A stretch of 64,000 nt of DNA from CAAGNP01 sp964611185 (GTDB lineage: Bacteria > Bacteroidota > Bacteroidia > Bacteroidales > UBA932): positions 9,189 to 73,188 of the forward strand of contig CAZSXE010000006.1 of the NCBI GenBank assembly GCA_964611185.1, read 5' to 3'. A model generated the notes under the pieces. The model had not been told where the DNA came from. It did no database searches and saw nothing but the letters and a program-made list of their open reading frames with translations. Position 1 is the stretch's first letter. Each line of letters starts with the position of its first letter. Both the position numbers and the translations under genes were made by a program. Below, piece by piece: positions 1-9,210 of the stretch.

Positions 1-256
1 GTATGATCTTGTAAAAGACAAGGTTAAGGCGCTGGTATGCCTGGGTAAGGATAATAAAAAACTCCATGAATGTTTCACAGATAAAGTAAAAACCATTACC
101 GATGCATCCTCGGCTAAAGAGGCTGTAGAAAAAGCATATTCGCTCGCAGAGAGTGGAGACATCGTTCTTCTCTCCCCGTGCTGCGCAAGTTTCGATTTGT
201 TTAAAAGTTACGAAGACAGAGGTAGTCAATTTAAAAAAGCAGTAAGAGAACTATGA
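1..256 (+). CDS. murD: UDP-N-acetylmuramoylalanine--D-glutamate ligase, C-terminal end (partial)
   Basis: Only the last 84 codons are in the window (reading frame starts at base 2), so the ATP-binding and substrate domains cannot be checked. The tail carries LLSPCCASFDLFKSYEDRG, which matches the MurD C-terminal signature (LLSPACASFD.F..YE.RG), followed by QFKKAVREL. MurD adds D-glutamate to UDP-MurNAc-L-Ala in the cytoplasm, the second amino-acid step of peptidoglycan precursor synthesis. Its stop overlaps the ftsW start (ATGA at 253-256), so it is the upstream member of the division and wall operon that follows. Confidence 0.9.
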   Translation, partial: YDLVKDKVKALVCLGKDNKKLHECFTDKVKTITDASSAKEAVEKAYSLAESGDIVLLSPCCASFDLFKSYEDRGSQFKKAVREL

Positions 257-1458
257 GTAAAATTGTCGGCAGACTAAGAGGCGATAAAGTTATATGGCTG
301 GTAATCATGCTTTTGGCACTGATTTCCATTACTGCCGTATATTCTTCCTCATCAGCTTTGGCCCTAAAAGCCGACAAGTCGGTTTACTCATTTCTTTTTA
401 AACAAATGGGGTTTGTGGTTTTGGGATTCGGAACACTACTTCTGTGCTATATCATCCCTTTGAAAATCTACAGAACACTTACAATCCCTATTCTCATCCT
501 CTCTGTAGTTCTGCTGATTTACACCATATTCAAGGGAGCGATGCTCAATGATGCCACCAGATGGATTAAAATAGGTGGTCTGACCATTCAGCCATCGGAA
601 CTCGCGAAGATTGCAGTAGTGCTATATCTCGCACGAATATTTGAAACATCAAAGTTTGAAACATTTAAAGAGTATGCTTTAAAGATTCTTCTCCCGGTGG
701 GGACAGTGTGCATACTTTCGCTCTACGGTAGCGTTTCGGTCGCTCTGATAATTGGAATAATTACCCTGATAATACTTATATGCGTGGGGATAAAAGCAAG
801 ATTTATATGGATTACCATCGCCATCGTAATCGGAGCCGCATCAATTCTTTTCACCGTTAACCACTTTACCGGTACATTTTCGAGAATTGACACATTCACA
901 GCACGCATAGAACGGTTTTTCACCTCCGAAGATGAAGAAAAAGAACTTACTCCTGCCCAGAGACAGGAAAGAGAAGATAAAAATTACCAAAAAGAGAAAG
1001 CAATTGCAGCTATTCAGGTGGGGGGAATATTCGGAAGAGGTCCAGGAAATAAAGTTGTAGATACCCTTCCCCACCCCTACTCCGATTTTATATACGCCTC
1101 TATAATAGAAGAATGGGGGTTGTTCGGAGCAACAATAGTAATTATGCTTTATCTATGGTTTTTCTTCAGATGTATAGTCATTGCAAGAACATGTACCAAG
1201 ACTTTCTCGACTATAGTAGTTCTCGGTTTATCGCTTTTGATTACCATGCAGGCGATGCTTCATATACTGGTAAATGTGGGATTGTTCCCCGTCACAGGAC
1301 AAACACTCCCGCTAATCAGTCTCGGGGGGAGTTCATACATAATTATGAGCGGTGCATTCGGGATTATTCTTTCTGTCAACAGAACCATAGAAATAAAAGT
1401 GGAACAAGATACAGAATTAGAAAACGGAACAGATATTAAACAATTGAAAAATGGGTAA
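253..1458 (+). CDS. ftsW: Lipid II polymerase / division protein FtsW (SEDS family)
   Basis: A 401-residue polytopic membrane protein of the SEDS (RodA/FtsW/SpoVE) family, the septal peptidoglycan glycosyltransferase that works with a class B PBP. Visible signs: about ten hydrophobic segments, the motif TRWIKIGGLTIQPSELAKI near residues 96-115, a charged extracytoplasmic loop rich in Glu/Lys around 220-250, and the family's late motif PVTGQTLPLISLGGSS near 358-373. It begins inside the murD stop codon and its end overlaps murG by 8 bp, so translation is probably coupled. FtsW rather than RodA is chosen because of the position between murD and murG. Start at the overlapping ATG. Confidence 0.96.
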   Translation: MSKIVGRLRGDKVIWLVIMLLALISITAVYSSSSALALKADKSVYSFLFKQMGFVVLGFGTLLLCYIIPLKIYRTLTIPILILSVVLLIYTIFKGAMLNDATRWIKIGGLTIQPSELAKIAVVLYLARIFETSKFETFKEYALKILLPVGTVCILSLYGSVSVALIIGIITLIILICVGIKARFIWITIAIVIGAASILFTVNHFTGTFSRIDTFTARIERFFTSEDEEKELTPAQRQEREDKNYQKEKAIAAIQVGGIFGRGPGNKVVDTLPHPYSDFIYASIIEEWGLFGATIVIMLYLWFFFRCIVIARTCTKTFSTIVVLGLSLLITMQAMLHILVNVGLFPVTGQTLPLISLGGSSYIIMSGAFGIILSVNRTIEIKVEQDTELENGTDIKQLKNG

Positions 1459-2584
1459 AAAAGTAATTATCAGCGGCGGAGGTACAGGTGGGCACATCTT
1501 CCCCGCCATATCAATAGCAAACGCATTGAAAGAAATTCAACCTGACATTGAGATATTGTTTGTAGGTGCGTTAGGAAAGATGGAGATGGAGAGAGTGCCA
1601 TCTGCCGGCTATCCTATAAAAGGATTGCCGGTGGCAGGTCTCAAAAGAAGTTTGTCACTCTCTAACCTTACCCTCCCCTTTAAAGTACTCAAAAGTGTAT
1701 CGCTTGCAGGTAAAATCATAGATGAATTCAAGCCCGATGTAGTTGTGGGTGTCGGAGGATATGCAAGTGCTCCGTTACTATGGAGTGCCACCTCTAAAAA
1801 AATACCTTGTCTGATACAAGAACAAAACTCCTACGCCGGTCTTACCAATAAAATACTTGGTAAGAAGGTGGATAAAATATGTGTGGCGTATGACGGAATG
1901 GAAAAATTCTTCCCAAAAGATAAAATACTATTTACAGGGAATCCTATAAGAAAAGAGATCAGACCGACCGTAGAGGGGGAAAAAGAAACCGCCTGCAAAT
2001 ATTTTAACATCTCCCCCGACCTACCCACAGTATTAATTGTGGGAGGGAGCCTCGGAAGCGGAACATTAAACAGAACACTGCAATCTTTCGTCAAGCAGCA
2101 CACAGGGGAGCTACCGTATCAGATATTATGGCAGAGCGGAAAAGGATATAAAAATTCTATTAAATCCTTCTTCGAACAATTAGAAGGCTCTCATACCGAA
2201 AACGATGTAAGAAGTTACGGAAACATAAGAAATTTCGATTTTATCAGCAGGATGGATTTGGCATTTGCCGCTTCAGACATTATAGTCTCGCGAGCAGGTG
2301 CAGGTACAATCTCCGAATTGTGCGCAGCAGGAAAAGCGTCAATTTTCGTCCCCTCACCCAATGTAGCCGAGGATCATCAGACACATAATGCCATGGCACT
2401 GGTACATAAAGAAGCTGCCATCATGGTAAAAGATGTTGATGCACAGGAAAAACTAATGGAGAATGTTGAAAAGCTCCTGAGCGATAAAGAAGAGATAAAA
2501 AAGATTCAAAATAACATATTAAAACTATCTAAGATAGATGCTGCAAAAGAGATAGCAGAGCAAGTATTGAAATTGATGAGATGA
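1451..2584 (+). CDS. murG: UDP-N-acetylglucosamine--N-acetylmuramyl-(pentapeptide) pyrophosphoryl-undecaprenol GlcNAc transferase
   Basis: A 377-residue GT-B glycosyltransferase that adds GlcNAc to lipid I to make lipid II on the inner face of the cytoplasmic membrane. The N-terminal glycine loop ISGGGTGGHIFPAISIA (residues 7-23), the central GVGGYASAPLL, and the C-terminal UDP-GlcNAc-binding stretch SRAGAGTISELCAAGKASIFVPSP are all present. Length matches the family (about 355-380). The start lies 8 bp inside ftsW and the end overlaps murC by 4 bp (ATGA), consistent with one polycistronic message. Confidence 0.97.
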   Translation: MGKKVIISGGGTGGHIFPAISIANALKEIQPDIEILFVGALGKMEMERVPSAGYPIKGLPVAGLKRSLSLSNLTLPFKVLKSVSLAGKIIDEFKPDVVVGVGGYASAPLLWSATSKKIPCLIQEQNSYAGLTNKILGKKVDKICVAYDGMEKFFPKDKILFTGNPIRKEIRPTVEGEKETACKYFNISPDLPTVLIVGGSLGSGTLNRTLQSFVKQHTGELPYQILWQSGKGYKNSIKSFFEQLEGSHTENDVRSYGNIRNFDFISRMDLAFAASDIIVSRAGAGTISELCAAGKASIFVPSPNVAEDHQTHNAMALVHKEAAIMVKDVDAQEKLMENVEKLLSDKEEIKKIQNNILKLSKIDAAKEIAEQVLKLMR

Positions 2585-3927
2585 AAAATGTATATTTTAT
2601 AGGGATAGGAGGAATAGGAATGAGTGCCTTGGCAAGATATTTCAAGCACTCAGGGTTATCTGTGTCGGGGTATGACAAGACTCCGAGCAAGCTCACTGCC
2701 TCCCTCCAAGCAGAAGGAATACCCGTCCACTATGAGGAACAGATAGAGCTTGTTCCCAAAGATATAGCAGAAACATTGGTAATCTACACTCCGGCTATTC
2801 CCGAGGATATGAAAGAGCTCGTCCTTGTGAGGGAGAAAGGATACAGACTAATTAAACGCTCGCGGGCTCTCGGAGAGATTGCCGCAGGTCAAAAATGTCT
2901 TGCAATATCGGGGACACACGGAAAAACTACTACAAGCACTCTACTTGCACATATTTTGACAAATTCGGGAGAGGGCTGCTCTGCCTTTTTGGGTGGAATC
3001 TCGAAAAATTACCACACAAATTTACTTCTAAGTAAAAATCAGGTACTTGTGGCCGAAGCAGACGAATTTGATCGCTCCTTCCTTCAGCTCTACCCTGATA
3101 TTGCGGTGATAACCGCTGTGGATGCAGACCACCTCGACATTTACAAAGATATAGAGCATGTAAAAGAGGCATTTGTCGATTTTGCATCACAAGTTAAAGA
3201 GGCGGTGATTATCAAAAAAGGGATTGAGATTAATCTTAAAACCAAAGCAAGGATATATACCTACTCATACGATTCATTGGCCGACTTCTATGCATCGGAA
3301 ATAACTAAAGATAGCTGCGGATATTTTCATTTTACCATCAATACACCTTCGGGGAAGATTGAAAACTGCACAGTAGGCATCCCCGGATGGGTAAATGTGG
3401 AAAATGCCATTGCAGCGTCAGCTGTGGCTCTTCTTCATGGAACTTCTCCTGAAGAGATTAAAAAGGGTTTGATGACATTCTCTGGAGTGGAAAGAAGATT
3501 CGACATTCACCTCAACACACCTAAATGTGCATATATCGACGATTATGCCCATCATCCCAATGAGATTTCAGCTGCAATAAGCTCCATTCGGAATATTTTC
3601 CCCAATCGCAGACTGACAGGGGTTTTCCAACCTCATCTTTACACCAGGACAAGAGATTTTTACAAAGAATTTGCCCATAGCCTGAGTGCACTTGATTCAT
3701 TAATTCTTCTCCCCATCTATCCGGCGAGAGAGCAACCCATTGAAGGGATAAATTCAGAGCTAATATTGGATTTGGTCACTATAAAAAATAAGGAAATAAT
3801 ACCAAAAGAATCCCTTTTGGAAGATATTGAGAAAAGAGATATAGATATTCTTATCACTTTTGGAGCGGGGAATATTGATAGATTTATAGAGCCTATTACT
3901 GAAATATTAAAGAAAAAACAGGAATAA
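2581..3927 (+). CDS. murC: UDP-N-acetylmuramate--L-alanine ligase
   Basis: A 448-residue Mur ligase that adds the first amino acid, L-alanine, to UDP-MurNAc. The N-terminal Rossmann motif (FIGIGGIGMSALARYF), the ATP P-loop GTHGKTTTSTLLAHIL (near residue 111), the central AEADEFDRSFL and the C-terminal DDYAHHPNEI signature that marks MurC are all visible. It starts in the murG stop (ATGA) and its TAA shares a base with the ftsQ ATG (TAATG). The order ftsW-murG-murC-ftsQ-ftsA-ftsZ is the normal cluster order in this phylum. Confidence 0.97.
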   Translation: MKNVYFIGIGGIGMSALARYFKHSGLSVSGYDKTPSKLTASLQAEGIPVHYEEQIELVPKDIAETLVIYTPAIPEDMKELVLVREKGYRLIKRSRALGEIAAGQKCLAISGTHGKTTTSTLLAHILTNSGEGCSAFLGGISKNYHTNLLLSKNQVLVAEADEFDRSFLQLYPDIAVITAVDADHLDIYKDIEHVKEAFVDFASQVKEAVIIKKGIEINLKTKARIYTYSYDSLADFYASEITKDSCGYFHFTINTPSGKIENCTVGIPGWVNVENAIAASAVALLHGTSPEEIKKGLMTFSGVERRFDIHLNTPKCAYIDDYAHHPNEISAAISSIRNIFPNRRLTGVFQPHLYTRTRDFYKEFAHSLSALDSLILLPIYPAREQPIEGINSELILDLVTIKNKEIIPKESLLEDIEKRDIDILITFGAGNIDRFIEPITEILKKKQE

Positions 3928-4718
3928 TGTTTAGAAAAATAGTAACATATACAGGTATTTCCATGGTATTTATCATTTTTGGAGCCTATTTCTATTTTGC
4001 ATCGATGCTTAAAGAAAAAGGTGACGAAAAAGCTCTATGTAAAGTGATAGATGTTACTATTTTGGACAGTACAGTCAATAGATTTGTGAGCTGCAAAGAG
4101 GTAAAAGGGCTTATAATGAGCTCTCCGGCCAAGCCGATAGGGCTTAAAATAAAAGACATAAGGATTAACGACCTCGAAGAGACACTTAACAAGAGAAGCG
4201 CCATCAAAAAAAGTGATGTTTCAGTCTCGAGAGATGGCAAGATGTATGTCTCCATAACACAGCGTCGTCCCCTTCTGAGGATAGAGGGTGAAGGTGGAGG
4301 ATTTTACATAGATGAGTCTCTGTATGTGTTTCCGCTGGTAAATACATTCACCTCCTATGTTCCTGTGGTAACAGGCAATATCCCCATTCAACTAAAAAAA
4401 GGGCATCGGGGATTGGCATCCGGCGATGACGCAAAGTGGCTGAATACAGTTATGAAATTTGGAAATTACATCTCAAAGAGCGATTTTTGGGATGCTCAGA
4501 TTCAACAGATACATTTCGATTCCAACGGTGATGTTCACTTATACACGAGGGTGGGTGACCAAAACATAAATTTCGGCACCTTGGATGAGGTGGAAAAGAA
4601 ACTGAGAAAGCTAAATGCTTATTATCAAAATATCGTTCCAATATATGGATGGAACAGATATTCTGAGATTAATCTGAAATATGAAGATCAGATAGTGTGT
4701 AAATTAAAAAAACAATGA
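3927..4718 (+). CDS. ftsQ: Cell division protein FtsQ/DivIB
   Basis: A 263-residue single-pass inner-membrane protein. A short cytoplasmic N-terminus precedes a hydrophobic segment (about residues 8-28), and the rest would be periplasmic. After the membrane span come a POTRA-like stretch (KPIGLKIKDIRINDLEETLN) and a beta-rich FtsQ domain containing VSITQRRPLLRIE and GGGFYIDESLYVFP, which match the usual FtsQ pattern of R.P.a.i...gg.yid..G..fp. FtsQ links early and late divisome proteins. Sequence conservation is low, as is normal for the family; the assignment also leans on the position between murC and ftsA. Confidence 0.9.
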   Translation: MFRKIVTYTGISMVFIIFGAYFYFASMLKEKGDEKALCKVIDVTILDSTVNRFVSCKEVKGLIMSSPAKPIGLKIKDIRINDLEETLNKRSAIKKSDVSVSRDGKMYVSITQRRPLLRIEGEGGGFYIDESLYVFPLVNTFTSYVPVVTGNIPIQLKKGHRGLASGDDAKWLNTVMKFGNYISKSDFWDAQIQQIHFDSNGDVHLYTRVGDQNINFGTLDEVEKKLRKLNAYYQNIVPIYGWNRYSEINLKYEDQIVCKLKKQ

Positions 4719-4719
4719 T

Positions 4720-6051
4720 ATGGGTAATTATGTAGCAGCTATTGATTTTGGAACCACAAAAGTAGTTACGCTTGTGGGAGAGAAATCGGCCGGAGGGGTG
4801 AAAATCGTGGGATTTTCCGAAGCTCCTTCCTCCGGTATCAAACACGGAGAAGTCATTAATATCCAAAAAGTTATGGATTCACTCAAGCCGTGCATTGATG
4901 AAGTGGGGAAACAGGTTGAAGATTTGGGATATAAACTCAATGAAGTATATGTGGGAATATCAGGGCAGAATGTCCATAGCAAGACAAGCACCTTGAGAAG
5001 ACTTCGTTCCAATCCTGACGAACTGATTTTGGAGAGCGAGCTTACGGGGATGCTTGAAGAGATGTATCATTCGAGCGTGGAACAAAACGAAAAGGTACTC
5101 CATGTTATTCCCCAATCATATAATATAGATGAGAACATCAATGTTCCTCACAAAGATGTAGAGGGTATGGTAGGAAAAGAGGTGGAAGGATACTATCGTT
5201 TGATAGTGGGGCGTTCAAATCCTGCCAAATTTATTGAAAGTGTATTAAAAAAATCGGGACTTCAGGTTAAAAAGATGATACTTAACCCCATTGCATCAGC
5301 AGAAGCAGTCCTTAGTGAAGATGAAAAAGAGATAGGGGCTGCAGTAATTGATATAGGAGGGGGAACTACTGATGTTCTTATCATAAAAGATCACACAGTC
5401 AGGCACACCGCCATCATACCATTCGGAGGAAATTCCATCACTGAAGATATTCGCCAGGAGTGTGAAGTATCGTTTCACGATGCTGAATTGCTTAAAATCA
5501 AACACGGATCATGCCTGAGCGAATTTGCACCCGATAAAGTTATCTCGATTCCCAATAAGGGGATAGAGATTGCATATAAAAAACTTTATAAAGTGATTGA
5601 AGCGAGAATAAGTGAAATATTGGCGACAGTAGCCTACGAAATAGAGCAATCAGGCTACAAAGAAAAACTTATGGGAGGTATTGTCATCACAGGTGCTTCT
5701 TGCGAGCTGAAACATTTGGAAAAAATAGCCAATGTCATTACTGGGATGAAAATAAGAATTGCCGCACCTGAAAAGCCTGTTCTTATGTCCACCTCTCTTG
5801 AAAGTGTCTTCACCCCATCAAGCGCCACTGCCGCAGGTCTTATCATCTCAGGATTCGAGGATAAAGAAAAGAACGAGCAGACAGAAACTAAGGTAGAAGA
5901 AGATATCACCGAAAGGGATCTGTTCGGGAATCCTGTAAACAACAATGATGCCTCTTCATCCCCAAAGAAAAAAAGAAGTTTTAGAGAGAAGTTCAAGCAA
6001 CTTACGGAAAAAGCCAAAAACGACCTTTTCAGCAACGACAATGAAGCATAA
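4720..6051 (+). CDS. ftsA: Cell division protein FtsA
   Basis: A 443-residue actin-like ATPase that tethers FtsZ to the membrane. The N-terminal phosphate-binding motif AAIDFGTTKVVTLVGE (residues 5-20), the SHS2-like 1C region with YVGISGQNV, the second phosphate loop AAVIDIGGGTTDVLII (around 208-223) and the adenosine motif GGIVITGASCEL are present. The C-terminal tail is a charged linker ending in SFREKFKQLTEKAKNDLF, a plausible amphipathic membrane-targeting helix. It begins 1 bp after ftsQ ends and stops 12 bp before ftsZ. Confidence 0.97.
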   Translation: MGNYVAAIDFGTTKVVTLVGEKSAGGVKIVGFSEAPSSGIKHGEVINIQKVMDSLKPCIDEVGKQVEDLGYKLNEVYVGISGQNVHSKTSTLRRLRSNPDELILESELTGMLEEMYHSSVEQNEKVLHVIPQSYNIDENINVPHKDVEGMVGKEVEGYYRLIVGRSNPAKFIESVLKKSGLQVKKMILNPIASAEAVLSEDEKEIGAAVIDIGGGTTDVLIIKDHTVRHTAIIPFGGNSITEDIRQECEVSFHDAELLKIKHGSCLSEFAPDKVISIPNKGIEIAYKKLYKVIEARISEILATVAYEIEQSGYKEKLMGGIVITGASCELKHLEKIANVITGMKIRIAAPEKPVLMSTSLESVFTPSSATAAGLIISGFEDKEKNEQTETKVEEDITERDLFGNPVNNNDASSSPKKKRSFREKFKQLTEKAKNDLFSNDNEA

Positions 6052-6063
6052 AACGATATTGAC

Positions 6064-7263
6064 ATGAAAGAAATAATTGAAAATATGATTGTACCCGAGG
6101 GCTGGAATGCAAAAGACAGCATCATCAAGATAATCGGTGTAGGTGGAGGAGGTACCAATGCCGTGAATCAGATGTATCTCCAAGGGATTAAGGATGTAAA
6201 TTTTCTGGTATGCAATACCGACAGCAAACACCTCAATCAGTCGCCTGTCCCCGAAAAATTATTTATTGGAGAGGGGCTTGGAGCCGGTACAAGGCCACAA
6301 GTGGCACGCGATGCCGCAATTGCCAAAATAGATGAGATTAAAAAATCCCTCGAAGATGGAACCAAGATGATATTTATCACTGCAGGAATGGGAGGAGGAA
6401 CAGGGACAGGAGCTTCACCAATAATCGCAAAAATCGCGAAAGAACTCGGTATTCTTACCATCGCCGTGGTGACACAGCCATTCCTCGACGAGGGGCTTGG
6501 TTTTATCAGAAGAGCGTACGAAGGGATAATAGAACTTTCTAAATATGTGGATTCGCTGCTTATTATTGATAATCAGAAATTATACGAAATATATGGGAGC
6601 CTCCCCATCAACGAAGCACTTCAGAAGGCAAATGATGTACTGAACACAGCCGTGAAGGGGATAGCGGAGATTATCACCGGAGACGGGTTTATGAATGTCG
6701 ATTTCTCCGATGTGAAAATGGCTCTCGAAAACAGCGGTATGGCCCTTATGGGGGTGGGTGAAGCATCAGGGAAAAACAGAGCTCTCGAAGCGGTAGAGAA
6801 AGCATTTTCTTCTCCCCTTCTGAGAAACTACAATTTGAAAACCGCAGACAGTGTATTGATCAATATCACTTCCAATAAAAAGAAAATGCTTGAAACGAGA
6901 GAGATGGAGGATATAGTGAAATATGTTATAGAATATACCGGAAATGCAGAGAAATTCAAGAAAGGTCTTGCATTTGACGACTCTCTCGAAGAAGAGACGG
7001 TAAGGGTGACTGTGGTGGCTGCCGGAATATCTGCCGAAATAACTCCTCCCCCGCCACCAAAGAAAAAAAACAACCCCGGAGGGATCAATATCGACTCTGA
7101 AGACCCCGGAATGGGAATAGATGTGCCGATAGGAGAAGGGTACAAAATCATCTCAATAGATATTAAGGATATTCCCATATATAAACAAGGCATAAATATT
7201 GCTGATTTTGAAAACGAAACAGCTCTCAAAAGGAGAGAAATGATAGAAAAAGAGAAAAAATGA
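6064..7263 (+). CDS. ftsZ: Cell division protein FtsZ
   Basis: A 399-residue tubulin-like GTPase that forms the division ring. The GTP-binding loops are seen as IIGVGGGGTNAVNQM (about 23-37) and the tubulin signature AGMGGGTGTGASPIIA (about 110-125). The GTPase core is normal, but the tail is short: after about residue 320 there is a proline run (TPPPPPKKK), a 50-residue linker, the piece DIKDIPIYKQG that resembles the C-terminal core peptide (consensus D.P.FLR), then a further basic and acidic tail ending in KEKK. The stop overlaps the gltX start by 4 bp (ATGA), so gltX may depend on ftsZ translation. Confidence 0.97.
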   Translation: MKEIIENMIVPEGWNAKDSIIKIIGVGGGGTNAVNQMYLQGIKDVNFLVCNTDSKHLNQSPVPEKLFIGEGLGAGTRPQVARDAAIAKIDEIKKSLEDGTKMIFITAGMGGGTGTGASPIIAKIAKELGILTIAVVTQPFLDEGLGFIRRAYEGIIELSKYVDSLLIIDNQKLYEIYGSLPINEALQKANDVLNTAVKGIAEIITGDGFMNVDFSDVKMALENSGMALMGVGEASGKNRALEAVEKAFSSPLLRNYNLKTADSVLINITSNKKKMLETREMEDIVKYVIEYTGNAEKFKKGLAFDDSLEEETVRVTVVAAGISAEITPPPPPKKKNNPGGINIDSEDPGMGIDVPIGEGYKIISIDIKDIPIYKQGINIADFENETALKRREMIEKEKK

Positions 7264-8819
7264 CAGAAAGAAAAACAAGGGTAAGATTTGCCCCAAGTCC
7301 GACAGGCCCGCTTCATATCGGCGGAGTTAGAACAGCATTATATAATTATCTGTACGCCAAGCAGAAAGGGGGAGATTTCGTTCTTCGTATAGAAGATACT
7401 GATTCTCAGAGATTCGTTCCGGGTGCTGAAAAATACATAATCGATTCATTGCGCTGGTGCGGAATTTTTCCCGACGAAGGTGTCAACGAAGATGGCACAA
7501 TTGCAGAAAAACCGTCAGAGAGGCATCCTTATGCACCGTACCGTCAATCTCAACGAAGAAGCATCTACCGAAAATATGCCGAAGAACTTGTAGAGAGAGG
7601 GTTTGCATATTATGCTTTCGATACCCCTGAGGAGCTTGCCTCCCTTAGAAAGGAAAAAGAATCCAATGGTGAAACATTTACTTATAATTATGCAACACGC
7701 TCGCTGTTGCGTAACTCTCTCACATTGCCGGAGGCGGAATGTAACAAGATTATAGAAAACGAAAAAGATTGGACCATAAGGTTCAAAATTCCGGAAAATA
7801 AAGTGGTGAAGATGCACGATCTAATTAGGGGAGATATTGAGGTCAATACCAATACCCTCGATGATAAAGTGCTATGGAAGGCCTCCGATGAACTTCCCAC
7901 CTATCATCTTGCCAACATTGTGGACGATCATCTGATGGAGATTACCCAAGTTATCAGGGGTGAAGAGTGGCTTCCATCGCTACCGCTCCATTACCTCCTG
8001 TACGAGGCTTTCGGATGGGAGAATACTCAGCCCGAATTTGCCCATCTCTCACTACTGCTCAAGCCTGACGGAAAGGGCAAACTGAGCAAAAGAGATGGCG
8101 ACAGACTTGGCTTTCCCGTTTTTCCTCTCCGATGGACCTCTCCCGAGGGGGAAATATCGAGGGGATATCGCGAAGACGGATATTTTCCACAAGCCTTTGT
8201 CAATATAATTGCTCTTTTGGGGTGGAACCCCGGTACCGAACAGGAAATTTTCTCACTTGATGAGCTTGTAAATACTTTTTCTCTCGACAGAGTAGTAAGA
8301 TCCGGAGCCAAGTTCAATCCCGAAAAAGCTAAATGGTTTAATCACGAATATCTTCAAAAAGAAGATTGCAGATATTTAGCACAAGAGTTCGACAAAGTAC
8401 TTGTCGATAAGGGGATTCACTGCGATATTCAATATGTGGAAAAGGTATGCTGTTTGATGAAAAACAGAGCCTCTTTTCTCACTGATTTTTGGGAATTATC
8501 CCATTATTTCTTCGTAGCTCCCGTTTCATACGACAGTGCTTCTGCTGCCAAATTTTTTATTCCTGAAAATAAAGAGAGGCTATCGAAAGTGAAAGAACTT
8601 ATCACATCTGCGGAGCCGTTTACCAAAGAGTCAATCGAGGAAAAACTCCATAACTATATTGTCGAGAACCAGTGGCCGATGGGAAAAGTGATGAACGGAC
8701 TAAGACTTGCCCTCGTAGGTACTTCAAATGGCCCGGGAGTGGCAGATATCATATCTATTATAGGGAAGAAAGATTTTTCCCAGAGGGTAGAGAGAGCTAT
8801 TTGTAACATTCAGGCTTAA
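7260..8819 (+). CDS. gltX: Glutamyl-tRNA synthetase
   Basis: A 519-residue class I aminoacyl-tRNA synthetase that charges tRNA-Glu. The HIGH-type motif is in FAPSPTGPLHIGGVRTAL (residues 11-28) and the KMSKS-type motif is KLSKRDGD (about 273-280). After KLSKRDGD the protein carries the RLGFPVFPLRW insertion and a GYREDGYFPQAF segment familiar from Bacteroidota GltX. The ATG lies inside the ftsZ stop codon. The last 23 bp overlap, tail to tail, the 3' end of the anti-sigma-like gene on the other strand, leaving no room for a separate terminator. Confidence 0.96.
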   Translation: MTERKTRVRFAPSPTGPLHIGGVRTALYNYLYAKQKGGDFVLRIEDTDSQRFVPGAEKYIIDSLRWCGIFPDEGVNEDGTIAEKPSERHPYAPYRQSQRRSIYRKYAEELVERGFAYYAFDTPEELASLRKEKESNGETFTYNYATRSLLRNSLTLPEAECNKIIENEKDWTIRFKIPENKVVKMHDLIRGDIEVNTNTLDDKVLWKASDELPTYHLANIVDDHLMEITQVIRGEEWLPSLPLHYLLYEAFGWENTQPEFAHLSLLLKPDGKGKLSKRDGDRLGFPVFPLRWTSPEGEISRGYREDGYFPQAFVNIIALLGWNPGTEQEIFSLDELVNTFSLDRVVRSGAKFNPEKAKWFNHEYLQKEDCRYLAQEFDKVLVDKGIHCDIQYVEKVCCLMKNRASFLTDFWELSHYFFVAPVSYDSASAAKFFIPENKERLSKVKELITSAEPFTKESIEEKLHNYIVENQWPMGKVMNGLRLALVGTSNGPGVADIISIIGKKDFSQRVERAICNIQA

Positions 8820-9210
8820 CAGCCAATGAGTCACAATCTACACAAGTAGAATCTTTTTTCTGAGGAAAAGTATCAGTAGAAAACACATTTTCAGGGCTTA
8901 CCCCTTCCTGTATAGGAAATCCGGTAGGCCTTGATTTATATATGCCGAAACCGATTCCAAGCACCACAACAAGCACTGCTGCTATTCTAAAGTATGTATT
9001 GTGATAGATTTTTAAGAAAAATGTATGACTCTTACTTTTCGACTCCTTTTCAGAGAAGAAAAAACTGAGTGACCTGAAACTGCGAAGTTTATTCCTGCAC
9101 TCAGGGCATTCGCTTATATGCTTCTGAACGGAGGTCTCTTCTTCGGGAGACATCTTCCCTGAAACATATTTAAAAATGCTATCGCTATTTAAATGATTAT
9201 TTTCCATCAT
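8797..9210 (-). CDS. Zinc-finger transmembrane anti-sigma-like protein
   Basis: A 137-residue protein. Its N-terminal domain has the ZAS zinc-binding pattern His31-x3-Cys35-x2-Cys38 (KHISECPECRNKL) seen in anti-sigma factors of the zf-HC2 type. One hydrophobic segment (about residues 74-90, RIAAVLVVVLGIGFGIY) would place the remaining 45 residues outside the cytoplasm; this part has a CVDC motif and another Cys near the end. The start is the first of two adjacent ATGs and overlaps the stop of the sigma-like gene upstream by 4 bp. I infer that it holds that protein at the membrane. The gene's 3' end overlaps gltX by 23 bp on the opposite strand. Confidence 0.72.
   Translation of the reverse strand: MMENNHLNSDSIFKYVSGKMSPEEETSVQKHISECPECRNKLRSFRSLSFFFSEKESKSKSHTFFLKIYHNTYFRIAAVLVVVLGIGFGIYKSRPTGFPIQEGVSPENVFSTDTFPQKKDSTCVDCDSLAVKPECYK

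Noticed and set aside
5655..6158. 167-codon frame antisense to ftsA/ftsZ
   Set aside because: It lies opposite strongly conserved genes, has Ser/Phe-rich content typical of antisense shadows, and no promoter or start signal.
6828..7316. 162-codon frame antisense to ftsZ and gltX
   Set aside because: Opposite conserved coding sequence on the other strand; composition is that of a reverse-strand shadow.
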